From Candidatus Zhuqueibacterota bacterium (lineage in GTDB: Bacteria > Zhuqueibacterota > Zhuqueibacteria > Oceanimicrobiales > Oceanimicrobiaceae): 64,000 nucleotides of DNA. The stretch's first letter is position 1, and every line of letters starts with the position of its first letter. Positions 26,388 to 35,387 of the stretch are shown here, one piece after another. Both the position numbers and the translations under genes were made by a program. The notes beneath the pieces are model-generated. The model saw only the letters and a list, made by a program, of their open reading frames with translations. It did no database searches and was not told the origin of the DNA. The stretch covers positions 31,832-95,831 of the forward strand of contig JAJDAF010000065.1 in assembly GCA_029261995.1 (NCBI GenBank), written 5' to 3'.

Positions 26388-27335
26388 GTGGAATGCTTTA
26401 GGAAACGCTCTGTGTTACCCATTTTTTCAATCATTGTCCCAAGTTATAATCGTCCAAATCAGCTACTGGTTTGCCTCGAGGCGTTGGCACGGTTGAGTTA
26501 CCCGAAGGACCGCTTCGAAGTGATAGTGGTGGATGACGGCAGTGAACCGTCTCTGGAAAGAGTTGTGTCCGGATTTGACGAATCTCTAGATGCCCGCTGC
26601 CTGCGCCAGAGGAATTCAGGTCCGGCCGCGGCACGAAATCTGGGCGCACGTCATGCAAAAGGAGATATCCTGGCATTCACGGACGACGATTGTGCTCCGG
26701 AGCCCGGATGGCTCAACGCGATCGCCAAAAGGGTTTCGAACGGCAGCGAATGCCTGGTCGGCGGCAAGACCGTAAACCGGCTGATGGACAATCCGTTTTC
26801 CGCGACCAGTCAGCTTATTCTGGACGTCGTCTACCAGCACTACAACGCCGATCCTGAGCGTGCGCGTTTTTTTGCCTCTAACAATCTGGCAATGCCAACC
26901 AGCCTGTTTCAGGAGAGCGGCGGATTCGATGTCGCATTTCGAACCTCCGAAGACCGCGAGTTCTGCGACCGCTTCCTTTTTCGTGGGCTGCAGTTGGTTT
27001 ACGAGCCCGACGCCGTGATTTCCCATGCCCACGATCTGACATTCCGGCAGTTTGTGGCGCAACATTTTAATTATGGTAGGGGGGCACACCGATATCACGC
27101 CCTGCGCGCCTTGCGAGGTTCGGGCCAGTTTCGGACCGAACTCAAGTTCCATCTCAATCTGCGTAATTGGCTTTTGCTGCCATTTGTCAGGCCTGGTCGC
27201 CACACTGCAGGGCTCATGGCTGGGCTGATTTTGACTTGGCAGGCTGTCAATGCCGCCGGGTTTGCCTGGCAAGCACTTGTCTCCACTTTCACGAAGGTCA
27301 ATAGAGAACTACCATGCCAAAGTCTGACAAGATAA
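26388..27335 (+). CDS. GT2 family glycosyltransferase
   Basis: 315 residues. Canonical GT2 domain: FSIIVPSYNRPNQL, VIVVDDGS, GPAAARNLGARHA, FTDDDCAPEPGW (metal-binding DDD), and a C-terminal FDVAFRTSEDREFCDRFLFRG containing the conserved ED. A mildly hydrophobic C-terminal stretch may touch the membrane. The start is GTG at 26388; a second GTG at 26412 (VLPIFSIIVP) is possible and nearer the fold. It overlaps the next GT2 by 22 bp. First gene of the plus-strand operon. Confidence 0.9.
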   Translation: MECFRKRSVLPIFSIIVPSYNRPNQLLVCLEALARLSYPKDRFEVIVVDDGSEPSLERVVSGFDESLDARCLRQRNSGPAAARNLGARHAKGDILAFTDDDCAPEPGWLNAIAKRVSNGSECLVGGKTVNRLMDNPFSATSQLILDVVYQHYNADPERARFFASNNLAMPTSLFQESGGFDVAFRTSEDREFCDRFLFRGLQLVYEPDAVISHAHDLTFRQFVAQHFNYGRGAHRYHALRALRGSGQFRTELKFHLNLRNWLLLPFVRPGRHTAGLMAGLILTWQAVNAAGFAWQALVSTFTKVNRELPCQSLTR

Positions 27336-28303
27336 CCGCTGAGACTCCGGAACTGTCGGTCGTGCTGGCCAGTCTGGATGGTTTCAAGAGCATTCGCAAG
27401 ACCATCAAGGCACTGACAAATCAGACGCTGCGTGACGAGCTCGAGGTGGTCATTGTCGCAGCCAGGGACAGCGACCTGCGGGAAGACCAGCCTGAATGGC
27501 GGCCATTTCGAGCAGTTCGCCTGGTTGCAGTTGACCGGATTGAATCCGTGGCAAAGGCGAACGCCGCCGGTGTTCGGGCCGCGAACGCGCCACTCGTGGC
27601 CTTAGCTGAGGACCATGCTTTCCCGGCTGTTGATTGGGCCGACGCCCTGATTCAGGCACACAAAAAAGACTGGGCCGCGGTTGGCCCGGTGGTCCGCAAC
27701 GCCAATCCGGGAACGGCCGTCAGTTGGGCTGATTTTCTTATCGGCTATGGCCCCTGGCTTGACCCCACGCCCGCTGGCCCGGTTGAATTTCTGCCGGGAC
27801 ACAACAGTTGCTACAAACGCGCTGTTCTCATGCAGCATGACAAAGAGCTGGAAGAGATGCTGGAAGCAGAGACCGTTTTGCATTGGCGCTTGCGCTCACT
27901 TGGCCACCAACTCTATCTCGAGCCGAAGGCTAAGCTCGCCCACACCAATTTTTCGCTGTTTTCGTCCTGGACACGCGCGCAGTACTACTGTGGCCGGGTG
28001 TTCGCCGGCACCCGCATTGTAAACATGTCGCGCCTGCAACGCCTGATCTATTTCGGCGGCTCCCCCCTGATTCCGTTCGTCCGGCTGTTCCGGATTCTGC
28101 AACAGGCGCAGCGCTCGACGAGCCGTGAACTCAGAATGTCTCGGGTCGTGCCAGTCCTGCTACTCGGCTTGGTTCTTGATGGTATCGGACAAATGCTTGG
28201 CTATGCCATGGGGGCGGGGGCTTCAAAACAGAAGCTGGGTCACTATGAATTTCATCGTTTCAAACATGTGACGAAGAAAGACAGGAAGGCGTTGCTCTCC
28301 TGA
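27314..28303 (+). CDS. GT2-like glycosyltransferase
   Basis: 329 residues. Opens with LSVVLASLDGFKSIRKTIKAL and VVIVAARDSD, a GT2 Rossmann start with a modified VDDxS (VAARD). A LAEDHAFP segment replaces the usual DxD region (AEDH), common in this subgroup. EFLPGHNSCYKRAVL and the C-terminal SPLIPF and RILQQAQRS elements are typical. A Gly-rich hydrophobic segment near 275-300 could be a membrane helix. A decayed paralogue of the last ~90 residues lies upstream at about 25950-26171. Substrate unknown. Confidence 0.83.
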   Translation: MPKSDKITAETPELSVVLASLDGFKSIRKTIKALTNQTLRDELEVVIVAARDSDLREDQPEWRPFRAVRLVAVDRIESVAKANAAGVRAANAPLVALAEDHAFPAVDWADALIQAHKKDWAAVGPVVRNANPGTAVSWADFLIGYGPWLDPTPAGPVEFLPGHNSCYKRAVLMQHDKELEEMLEAETVLHWRLRSLGHQLYLEPKAKLAHTNFSLFSSWTRAQYYCGRVFAGTRIVNMSRLQRLIYFGGSPLIPFVRLFRILQQAQRSTSRELRMSRVVPVLLLGLVLDGIGQMLGYAMGAGASKQKLGHYEFHRFKHVTKKDRKALLS

Positions 28304-28427
28304 AACTTGGGATGCAAGACGGCGCCCGGTATCCAACCTACATGGAAGTTTGCTAAGAAATGTGGAAACGTGCGCAATAAAATCTGCCTTGCGAGGCTCT
28401 TAATGAATGGAGAGTAGAAAGGTTATC

Positions 28428-29510
28428 ATGAAAATAGGAATCATCGGATGTGGCCGGGCCACCGAAACGCTACACCTTCCGGCTTTGAGCAGAATTGAGC
28501 AGGTGGAAGTCGTGGCGCTGGCCGACCCGGCGCATGATCGCCTGCAAAGTGTTGCGGACCGATTTAATGTCGCCGGCCGCTATAGCAGTCACGACGAACT
28601 GTTGCAGAAAGCAGATGTTGACGTCGTTGCAGTGTGCGTCCCGGTTCAGTTTCACGTGGCGGTTGCCCTGGATGCGCTGGACGCCGGCAAGCACGTTTTC
28701 ATCGAAAAACCTCTGGCTTTGACCCTGGAAGACGCGGACCGACTCATCGAAAGAGCCAGTGGCAGCGACCGGAAAATCATGGTCGGTTTCAATCTGAGGC
28801 AGCACCGGTTAATTCAGCAGGCCCGGAACCTGATTCAGGAGGGCTCGCTTGGCGCGTTGGAGGGGATAAGAAGCATCTGGACAAGCGCCATTCGCTATCG
28901 TCAGGAACTGCCTGCCTGGCGCAACAGCCGCGAACTGGGTGGCGGCGCTTTGTTTGAGATCAGCGTCCACCATTTCGACCTCTGGCGCTTTCTTCTGGAC
29001 AGCGAGATTGTTGACGTGTACGCCAGCAGCACACCCTCCAAGGGGCCGGAAGAGACGGTCACCGTGGCTGCGAAAATGAGCAACGGCACCGTGGCATCCG
29101 CTCTGTTCTCCGAGCACACCAGCGACAATAACGCGTTAGAAATATTTGGCCGGGGCGGGCGTCTGGCCATCTCTCTCTACCGCTTCGATGGTCTGGAACA
29201 GTTCCCGATGCTGAGTACACCCGGTGGGCTTGGAGCACGCATCGGGGAGCTGATGAATCTGGCAAAGACCCTGCCGCAGGGCATAGCCATCGCAAGGCAA
29301 GGAGGCGATTTCAAGATGTCCTACCATTCCGAGTGGCTGCACTTTGTCGATGCGATATCAAACGACTCGCCCGTCGTATGTTCACTCGAAGATGGCAAAC
29401 GTGCGTTGGAAGCTGTGTTGGCGGCCGGCCTCTCAATCGAATGTGGTGTCCCCATAAAACTGGCTTCGTTGCGTTCCACCGAGGCACTGGAGACTTCGGT
29501 TGATGTCTAG
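28428..29510 (+). CDS. Gfo/Idh/MocA family oxidoreductase
   Basis: 360 residues starting at the ATG at 28428, six bases after GAAAGG; an in-frame ATG at 28407 lacks a site. N-terminal Rossmann motif GIIGCGRATETLHLPAL, then the family EKPLALTLEDAD with the conserved Lys (about 93), and HHFDLWRF in the C-terminal domain with the usual catalytic-region His. These NAD(P)-dependent enzymes oxidise or reduce sugars or sugar nucleotides. The glycosyltransferase context fits nucleotide-sugar modification. The C-terminus overlaps the next gene by eight bases. Confidence 0.88.
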   Translation: MKIGIIGCGRATETLHLPALSRIEQVEVVALADPAHDRLQSVADRFNVAGRYSSHDELLQKADVDVVAVCVPVQFHVAVALDALDAGKHVFIEKPLALTLEDADRLIERASGSDRKIMVGFNLRQHRLIQQARNLIQEGSLGALEGIRSIWTSAIRYRQELPAWRNSRELGGGALFEISVHHFDLWRFLLDSEIVDVYASSTPSKGPEETVTVAAKMSNGTVASALFSEHTSDNNALEIFGRGGRLAISLYRFDGLEQFPMLSTPGGLGARIGELMNLAKTLPQGIAIARQGGDFKMSYHSEWLHFVDAISNDSPVVCSLEDGKRALEAVLAAGLSIECGVPIKLASLRSTEALETSVDV

Positions 29511-30537
29511 CCACCTCAAAGATTTTGAGATGGTGGTGTGTTGCCGCCGGGTGCCCGCACGGCGCGACGAGCCGCATTTGGTGACACAGCATTTGCTGCA
29601 CTCGGGCTACAAAGTCCACCAGGTTAATGACATTGGCGATGGCCTTAAGCGCAAGAGCGTGTTGTGGCTGCTCGGTAACGGCAACTGGTATCCTGGCGCA
29701 CGAGCGCGGCTTCTGAGTCGCTCCGGAAACAGTCGGCCGTTTACCGTTTTGTGGCAGTACGAGCCATTGCCGCCAGCCAAAACCGCCAATCTGCCGTGGC
29801 CTGGACTGCACTGGCGGGAGCTGGCCCGGATCGTCCGCCGCGACCCTGGCGCGACGGATGTTTACACCAATTTTCTGCGATTGAGGCAATTGGCTCGTGC
29901 GGGAATTCCGGACTTACTGGTGGTTTCGACTGAAGGTCGCCGTGAGTTTTTGGCCGAGCAGGGCATCTCCGCAGAGCGCGTGCCGCTCGGATACGCTGCG
30001 CAGGAACACGGCCAGGACCTGTGCCTGACCAGAGATATTCATGTGCTGTTCTTGGGCGACCTGGGTGTGCCGCGCCGCACAAGGCTGCTGCGCCGACTGC
30101 GCCGATCTGGTATTCAACCCATGGTGATGGGCAATTGGTCCGATCCTTCATGTTTCGGTGACAATCGCACCCGGATTCTGAGTCGCACCAGGCTGCAGTT
30201 GAATATTCAGCGCTATCCGGGAGAGTTGTCCGGATATCGCTTGATTCTGGGGGCCATGCACGGGGTTTTGATGGTATCCGAGCCGATGCACCAACCTATG
30301 CCCTTTGTGCCGGGTGTCCACTATGTCGAATCGACAATCGAGGAGATGCCTGAGTTGATTCAGTATTATCTGGACAACGAAGATGAGCGCGCCCGGCTCG
30401 TCGCCCAGGCCCAGGATTTGATTACCCGCGATGTAACCATGCGCCAGTCAGTTGCCCGGATCCTGGATCTCATTGACGTCCGGTTGGGTCTGAGACGAAA
30501 TTCAAAGAGCAGGAGATTTGCAGATGTACAAGGATGA
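29503..30537 (+). CDS. Glycosyltransferase, GT-B fold (group 1-like)
   Basis: 344 residues from the ATG at 29503, inside the end of the previous gene. The C-terminal half matches the short group 1 glycosyltransferase domain (CgeB/Glyco_trans_1_2 type): HVLFLGDLGVPRRTRLLRRL, then NIQRYPGELSGYRLILGAMH and a late DNEDERARLVAQAQDLI helix. The N-terminal half is Arg-rich without a clear P-x-G loop. Probably a cytoplasmic glycosyltransferase in the same glycan pathway; donor unknown. Confidence 0.72.
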   Translation: MSSHLKDFEMVVCCRRVPARRDEPHLVTQHLLHSGYKVHQVNDIGDGLKRKSVLWLLGNGNWYPGARARLLSRSGNSRPFTVLWQYEPLPPAKTANLPWPGLHWRELARIVRRDPGATDVYTNFLRLRQLARAGIPDLLVVSTEGRREFLAEQGISAERVPLGYAAQEHGQDLCLTRDIHVLFLGDLGVPRRTRLLRRLRRSGIQPMVMGNWSDPSCFGDNRTRILSRTRLQLNIQRYPGELSGYRLILGAMHGVLMVSEPMHQPMPFVPGVHYVESTIEEMPELIQYYLDNEDERARLVAQAQDLITRDVTMRQSVARILDLIDVRLGLRRNSKSRRFADVQG

Positions 30538-31174
30538 GAAGCCTCTGTTGATTTTGGGCACGGGCATCTTTGCCCAGGAAGTCGCCGATCTTGCGGAGGA
30601 AACACCTGGACTCAAGGTTGCCGGTTTCGTTGAGAACATGAACTCAGAGCGGTGCAACGAAACTTTGAGTGGATTTCGGATCTACTGGATAGATGAAATT
30701 GCCGACCTGACAGTCAGCCATAAGGCCATTTGCTCACTGGCAACGACGCATCGCAATCGATTCGTCGAGCAGGTGGCGGCGAAGGGGATGGCCTTTGCCA
30801 CCTTGGTCCATCCGCGCGCCTGGTTATCAGCGACCAGCTCTCTCGGAGAAGGCAGCATGTTGAGCGTGGGCGCCATCGTGGCTGCGCACACCAGAATTGC
30901 AGCACACGTACGTCTCAACCGCGGCGTCCTGGTCGGCCACCACACGGAAATCGCGGATTACGTCACCGTGCAGCCAGGAGCCAATATCGCCGGCCTGTGC
31001 AATATCGGCGAGGGGGCCTACATCGGCATGGGCGCTATTATTCAGGATCGAATCAAGATCGGCGCGCACTCGGTAGTGGGCAGCGGTGCCGTGGTGACGA
31101 AGGATGTGCCGGATAACGTGCAGGTGGTGGGCGTGCCTGCAAGAATTGTGAAAGAAAACATTGAAGGGCTGTGA
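30524..31174 (+). CDS. PglD/NeuD-like acyltransferase with left-handed beta-helix
   Basis: 216 residues. Start ATG 30524, preceded by AGGAG eight bases upstream and overlapping the previous gene. N-terminal Rossmann-like PLLILGTGIFAQEVADLAEE, then hexapeptide-repeat coils (GVLVGHHTEIADYVTV, GAYIGMGAIIQDRIKIG) and the ending VVGVPARIVKEN. PglD/NeuD-type enzymes use acetyl-CoA to N- or O-acetylate amino sugars or sialic acids. With the WecE-type aminotransferase at 36570, an N-acylated amino-deoxy sugar is a plausible product, though the two genes lie in opposite operons. Confidence 0.88.
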   Translation: MYKDEKPLLILGTGIFAQEVADLAEETPGLKVAGFVENMNSERCNETLSGFRIYWIDEIADLTVSHKAICSLATTHRNRFVEQVAAKGMAFATLVHPRAWLSATSSLGEGSMLSVGAIVAAHTRIAAHVRLNRGVLVGHHTEIADYVTVQPGANIAGLCNIGEGAYIGMGAIIQDRIKIGAHSVVGSGAVVTKDVPDNVQVVGVPARIVKENIEGL

Positions 31175-31276
31175 GAGAAGCAGCCGTCGAAGACCATGCC
31201 GGATTTTGACTCCTGTCATGGCGCAAATGAACTACAGGTTCAGGTTCCAGAACACCCTTAACTTTGCGATACTATC

Positions 31277-32116
31277 ATGAAAAAACTTATCATCAACGGG
31301 GCGCTTACGGGGATGGTGCCCACCAAGAAAGAGACTCCCCACATCCCAATTTCTCCGGATGAGATCGCTGAAGATGCATATCTCTGCTGCCGTGCAGGCG
31401 TCTCGATCCTGCATCTGCATGCACGCGAAACAGACGGTGCACCTTCGTACCGGGCGGAAATCTACCGCGAGATTATTCTCAAGGTGCGGGAAAGGTGCCC
31501 GGGCGCCATCGTTTGTGCATCCACCAGCGGCCGGACCTTCGGAGCTTTCGAACAACGCTCGCAGGTGCTCGATCTCGAGGGCCAGGCCAGGCCGGACATG
31601 GCCTCGCTGACGCTCGGTTCGCTCAATTTTCCGCAACAGGCTTCGGTCAACGAGCCGGCCATGATCCGCCGATTGGCAGACAAAATGCGTGAGCGTGGCA
31701 TCGTTCCTGAGTTAGAAGTGTTTGACTTCGGCATGGTTGACTACGCAAAGTATCTGATCGAACGAAAAGTCCTGCAGGAACCCTTTTATTTCAACGTTCT
31801 ACTCGGTTCGCTGGGCACTCTCAGCGCAACGCCGTTCCATCTGGCGACGCTGACCCAGGCGTTTCCAGACTCCGCCACCTGGGCCGCAGCCGGAATCGGC
31901 CGTTTTCAATTCCATGTCAACGCGATGGCGATTGCAATGGGCGGTCATGTACGCGTCGGCCTCGAGGATAATCTTTACATGGATACACACAAGGAAACGC
32001 CGGCCACGAACTTGAGTCTGGTGGAGCGCCTGGTGCGGCTGGCGCGCGCCACGGAGCGCCAAATCAGCACCCCTGAAGAAACCAGAAAGCAAATTGGACT
32101 TCCGCTTGGGTGTTGA
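31277..32116 (+). CDS. BKACE family enzyme (DUF849, beta-keto acid cleavage)
   Basis: 279 residues. KKLIINGALTGMVPTK opening, the zinc-binding HLHAR near 47-51, FGMVDY, and the glycine-rich HVRVGLEDNLY are hallmarks of BKACE enzymes (3-keto-5-aminohexanoate cleavage enzyme type). These condense or cleave beta-keto acids with acetyl-CoA using zinc. Such enzymes normally serve amino-acid or carnitine catabolism. Here it sits between an acyltransferase and a flippase in a glycan operon, so it may make a CoA-linked acyl group for sugar decoration (inference). A 102-bp gap without clear signals precedes it. Confidence 0.9.
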   Translation: MKKLIINGALTGMVPTKKETPHIPISPDEIAEDAYLCCRAGVSILHLHARETDGAPSYRAEIYREIILKVRERCPGAIVCASTSGRTFGAFEQRSQVLDLEGQARPDMASLTLGSLNFPQQASVNEPAMIRRLADKMRERGIVPELEVFDFGMVDYAKYLIERKVLQEPFYFNVLLGSLGTLSATPFHLATLTQAFPDSATWAAAGIGRFQFHVNAMAIAMGGHVRVGLEDNLYMDTHKETPATNLSLVERLVRLARATERQISTPEETRKQIGLPLGC

Positions 32117-33611
32117 TCCGAGCAGGCGCAATCACGCAGGCAATCCGGCCAGACACACCGCCCTCGGTACGCTGCAAGACCTGCTCGCCTCCGGTTTAAC
32201 TCTGCCGTTGGCCCTGGTGACCGCTGGTTTTCTCACCAGGAAGCTCGGCCCGGAGGCTTTCGGCGTCCTGAGCGTGGCCGTCAGCATTGTGGTTTTGGTG
32301 GAAGTCTCAATCACGGTTGGCTTTAGCCGGACGGCTGTCAAATTTGTGGCCGAGAGTGACGACTGGAAGTCCAAAGCCACTGGCTTGCTGCACGCACAGC
32401 TTTTCGTCAGCCTGGTTGGCGCCGCTCTTCTGGCTCTGTTGGCCCCCCAACTGTCCGCGCTCCTGAGTTCACCGGAGCTGGCGCCGCACCTCCGTTTGTT
32501 GGCCTTGGATATTCCCGTTTTCGCCTTGGGCAATGTCCACCGTTCCATTCTCATTGGCCGCGGCCATTTCGACAAACGCGCGCTGCTCACCGGAGCGCAT
32601 TCGTTCAGCCGCTTTGGCCTGATCTTTCTGTTCGTCGGTCTTGGGCTCTCAATCACGGGCGCGATTCTGGCTCATATTGGCGCCTCCATCGTTCTCTTCG
32701 CTATTGCGCGGTCCGCGATTCACCCGCCACTCTTAAAGCGTTCGCCGTTGATGGTGGTCAAGTTATGGAACTACGCGCTGCCCATTTTTCTGTTTGCGGT
32801 CGGTATGCAACTCTTCCAAAGAGTGGATCTGTGGCTGGTGAAAGCGCTGTCGCCAGACCCGCAGACCGCCGGACACTATGGCGCCGCGCAGAATCTCACC
32901 GTTGTCATCGGTATGTTTTCGGCTTCGTTCCTGCCCTTGCTGCTGGCAACTCTGACTCGAATGCTCAGGACCGCACAGTTGCAGAAGGCCAGAAGAATGA
33001 GCGGACAAATCCTGCGCCTGATGCTTTGTCTGCTGCCACTGGCCGGAATCGTCGCCGGCTCGGCCGGTGAAATTGTGAAGTTTGTTTTTGGCGCGGATTT
33101 CCTGCCGGCTGCACCGGTTCTGGCGCTGCTGTTTTTTGCGGCGTTTGGCCGATTGCTCCTGGGCTTGGTTGCAACCATCCTGACGGCGGCGGGACGGCCG
33201 GGTTTGCTGGCGGGTCTGGTCGCGCCATTCGTGCTGCTGGCGCTGCTGAGTCATTTGTATTTCATCCCGCGATTCGGGCCGGGTGCGGCTGCAATGGGCA
33301 CAACCATTCTGTCGTGGGCGGCCGCCGGCGTTTCCATGGCAGTCGTGGCTCGGGTTTGGCAGGTCAGAATACCTGTGGGAACTCTGGCACGGTGCGTTCT
33401 GGTTACCGGTCTCGTGTTTTGGCTATCGGTAAACTGGCCGGCTCCGGGATGGCTGCTGCTCGCAAAGCTCGCAGCGATTTCAGCCTGCAGCCTGGTGACA
33501 CTCCGGCTGCTCGGAGAATTCAGCAACGCAGAGTTGACACAGTTTCTCTCCTTGTTTCGGAGTCAGCCGGAAGCTGAGAAGCCAAGAGCAATCAATCATG
33601 ACGCCAGCTAA
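32094..33611 (+). CDS. Wzx-like polysaccharide flippase
   Basis: 505 residues, strongly hydrophobic with about 12-14 predicted membrane segments. It begins LQDLLASGLTLPLALVTAGF and continues with FLTRKLGPEAFGVLSVA, the N-terminal signature of the Wzx/MurJ-MATE superfamily that flips lipid-linked repeat units across the inner membrane. The given start is TTG at 32094, overlapping the previous gene; another TTG at 32106 is possible, and no ATG lies before the first helix. The C-terminus is charged and cytoplasmic. Besides the Wzm/Wzt exporter at 41224-42783, this is a second translocation route. Confidence 0.88.
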   Translation: MDFRLGVDPSRRNHAGNPARHTALGTLQDLLASGLTLPLALVTAGFLTRKLGPEAFGVLSVAVSIVVLVEVSITVGFSRTAVKFVAESDDWKSKATGLLHAQLFVSLVGAALLALLAPQLSALLSSPELAPHLRLLALDIPVFALGNVHRSILIGRGHFDKRALLTGAHSFSRFGLIFLFVGLGLSITGAILAHIGASIVLFAIARSAIHPPLLKRSPLMVVKLWNYALPIFLFAVGMQLFQRVDLWLVKALSPDPQTAGHYGAAQNLTVVIGMFSASFLPLLLATLTRMLRTAQLQKARRMSGQILRLMLCLLPLAGIVAGSAGEIVKFVFGADFLPAAPVLALLFFAAFGRLLLGLVATILTAAGRPGLLAGLVAPFVLLALLSHLYFIPRFGPGAAAMGTTILSWAAAGVSMAVVARVWQVRIPVGTLARCVLVTGLVFWLSVNWPAPGWLLLAKLAAISACSLVTLRLLGEFSNAELTQFLSLFRSQPEAEKPRAINHDAS

Positions 33612-33681
33612 CGGACCAAGTCACGCCAAATGTGGGTTCCGTGATCTTCATCACTTCACCATGTCGAATTGAAACGTCGAG

Positions 33682-34320
33682 ATGAGCTGGTTTGAGCGCA
33701 ACATTCCTGCATCCGTGAAACAATTCGCCTTCAGCATCCATCCATTGCTGTCAAGGCACTTGCGCACGATCATGGCGGTTGAAGGCTATCTCGCTCGTGA
33801 CGAGGCGAAGCTCTTGTTTGAACTTGCGTCAAGGGTGACGGACAGGTGCATCCTGGAGGTAGGCAGCTATCGCGGAAAATCAACAGTTGCGCTCGCCTTG
33901 GGCTCCCAAGCCGGCAGCAACGTGCCTGTTTACGCGATCGAACCGCACGAGAATCATGTCGGGATTTCTGGAAAACGATTTGGATCGGCAGATCGAATTG
34001 CTTTTTTTAAGAATCTTCTTAGAGCCAACTGCGCTGAGGTTGTGCGGCTTCTTAACGTCAGCTCTGAGATGGTCTCCGGGACTTGGGTCGAGCCGATAGG
34101 TTTGCTCTGGATAGATGGTGACCACAGGTACGCCGCAGTGAAACGGGATTTTGAATGCTGGGAGCCATTCGTTGCCAAAGGTGGGCTTATTTTGTTCCAC
34201 GACTCAATCGATAAAACCGGGGGGCCGGCGCTGGTCATTCAGGAGGCATTATCCTCAGGATGTTACCGGGAAGTCGATCGTGTTTGTCTCACTACCGTGC
34301 TGCAAAAAAACGGACGGTGA
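33682..34320 (+). CDS. Class I SAM-dependent methyltransferase
   Basis: 212 residues. The SAM-binding motif ILEVGSYRGKSTVALA (about 58) and motif II YAIEPHENH, then LLWIDGDHRYAAVKRDFECW and GGLILFHDS, are typical of the Methyltransf_24 group found in polysaccharide and rhamnosyl methylation loci. Complete length for the family. Likely O-methylates a sugar or lipid-linked glycan in the cytoplasm. A 70-bp gap precedes it and the next gene begins five bases after its stop. Confidence 0.85.
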   Translation: MSWFERNIPASVKQFAFSIHPLLSRHLRTIMAVEGYLARDEAKLLFELASRVTDRCILEVGSYRGKSTVALALGSQAGSNVPVYAIEPHENHVGISGKRFGSADRIAFFKNLLRANCAEVVRLLNVSSEMVSGTWVEPIGLLWIDGDHRYAAVKRDFECWEPFVAKGGLILFHDSIDKTGGPALVIQEALSSGCYREVDRVCLTTVLQKNGR

Positions 34321-34324
34321 TACT

Positions 34325-35383
34325 GTGCCCAGTCAGCGAGCCGACCAAGAAAACAGACGCAGAAAAGGAGCGCGAAACAATACCCTGCTGGTGTGCATTT
34401 CGCTCTCTCTTTCACTCATACTTGCAGAGCTTCTTTTGAGGTTGACCGGACACCCGCCGTTTGAGGTCAAAACCCTGAATGTTTCGGTGGCGCCGGAAGG
34501 CATATTCTATGAAGTTGACCGTATCTTGGGCTACCGCCATGTGCCGGGGCAATTCAGAATTACCCATCCAACCGAGTACACCTGGACCACAACACACGGC
34601 CCGGACGGGCTTCGAATCACCGAACCGTGGCGGCCTGACAGTCTGGGTGATTCACGGCCCGAAATTTGGATTTTTGGCTGCTCCTACACACACGGCTGGT
34701 CGTTGGATGACGCACAGACCTACCCGTGGTTGCTGCAACAGCTGCACCCGCAACTGAAAATCGTGAATTTCGGGGTCGGAGGTTACGGCACGGTGAATTC
34801 GCTGCTGCAATTCAAGCAAGCCCTGCGGAGCAGAAAGCGGAAGCCGGTCGTTGTCATTGTTGCGTATGCTGAATTTCACGATCAGAGAAACACCAGTCTG
34901 AGAAAGCGATACAAAGGAGTTGTGCCCTGGTCGCGGAGACTCGGAGCACGATGGCGTCCGCACGCCTGGCTGGATGGAGACGGCAAATTGCGGCTCGACA
35001 TCTCTGAAGTGGAATACCGGGAATTCCCGTTCATGAGGTACTCGGCTCTGGTTCACACGGCTGAGAAGGCCTACAACCGGATGGAGGTTTTCTTCTCCAA
35101 TCACCGGGAAGTATCGCAGGTGCTGCTTGAGAATTTTTCGGCCCTGGCCACGGACAACGATATTGAGTCCGTGGTTGCCGGAATCGAGCAAAAAGCTTCC
35201 GGCATGCTGCAATATCTCGCCGGCCATGGGATTCAGACGGTTGACATTTCCGTCGATCTGAAAAACAGCGCCAACCGTAATGTGCCGCACGATAACCACC
35301 CGAGTTCGACCGCGAATCAAGCCTACGCGACCAAATTATCGAGGCTGCTGGTGGCAATGAATCTGGCGGCGAAGGCAAAATAG
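34325..35383 (+). CDS. Membrane-anchored SGNH-hydrolase-like protein
   Basis: About 352 residues from the GTG at 34325; a longer frame upstream only reads through the methyltransferase. A basic N-terminus followed by one hydrophobic helix (LLVCISLSLSLILAELLL) anchors it, with the rest presumably periplasmic. The SGNH block I is IFGCSYTHGWS, with Cys next to Ser (GCS instead of GDS), and block V is weak (NVPHDNHPSS). Possibly an O-acyl transferase or esterase acting on the exported glycan. The altered block I makes catalysis uncertain. Confidence 0.68.
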   Translation: MPSQRADQENRRRKGARNNTLLVCISLSLSLILAELLLRLTGHPPFEVKTLNVSVAPEGIFYEVDRILGYRHVPGQFRITHPTEYTWTTTHGPDGLRITEPWRPDSLGDSRPEIWIFGCSYTHGWSLDDAQTYPWLLQQLHPQLKIVNFGVGGYGTVNSLLQFKQALRSRKRKPVVVIVAYAEFHDQRNTSLRKRYKGVVPWSRRLGARWRPHAWLDGDGKLRLDISEVEYREFPFMRYSALVHTAEKAYNRMEVFFSNHREVSQVLLENFSALATDNDIESVVAGIEQKASGMLQYLAGHGIQTVDISVDLKNSANRNVPHDNHPSSTANQAYATKLSRLLVAMNLAAKAK

Positions 35384-35387
35384 GATC

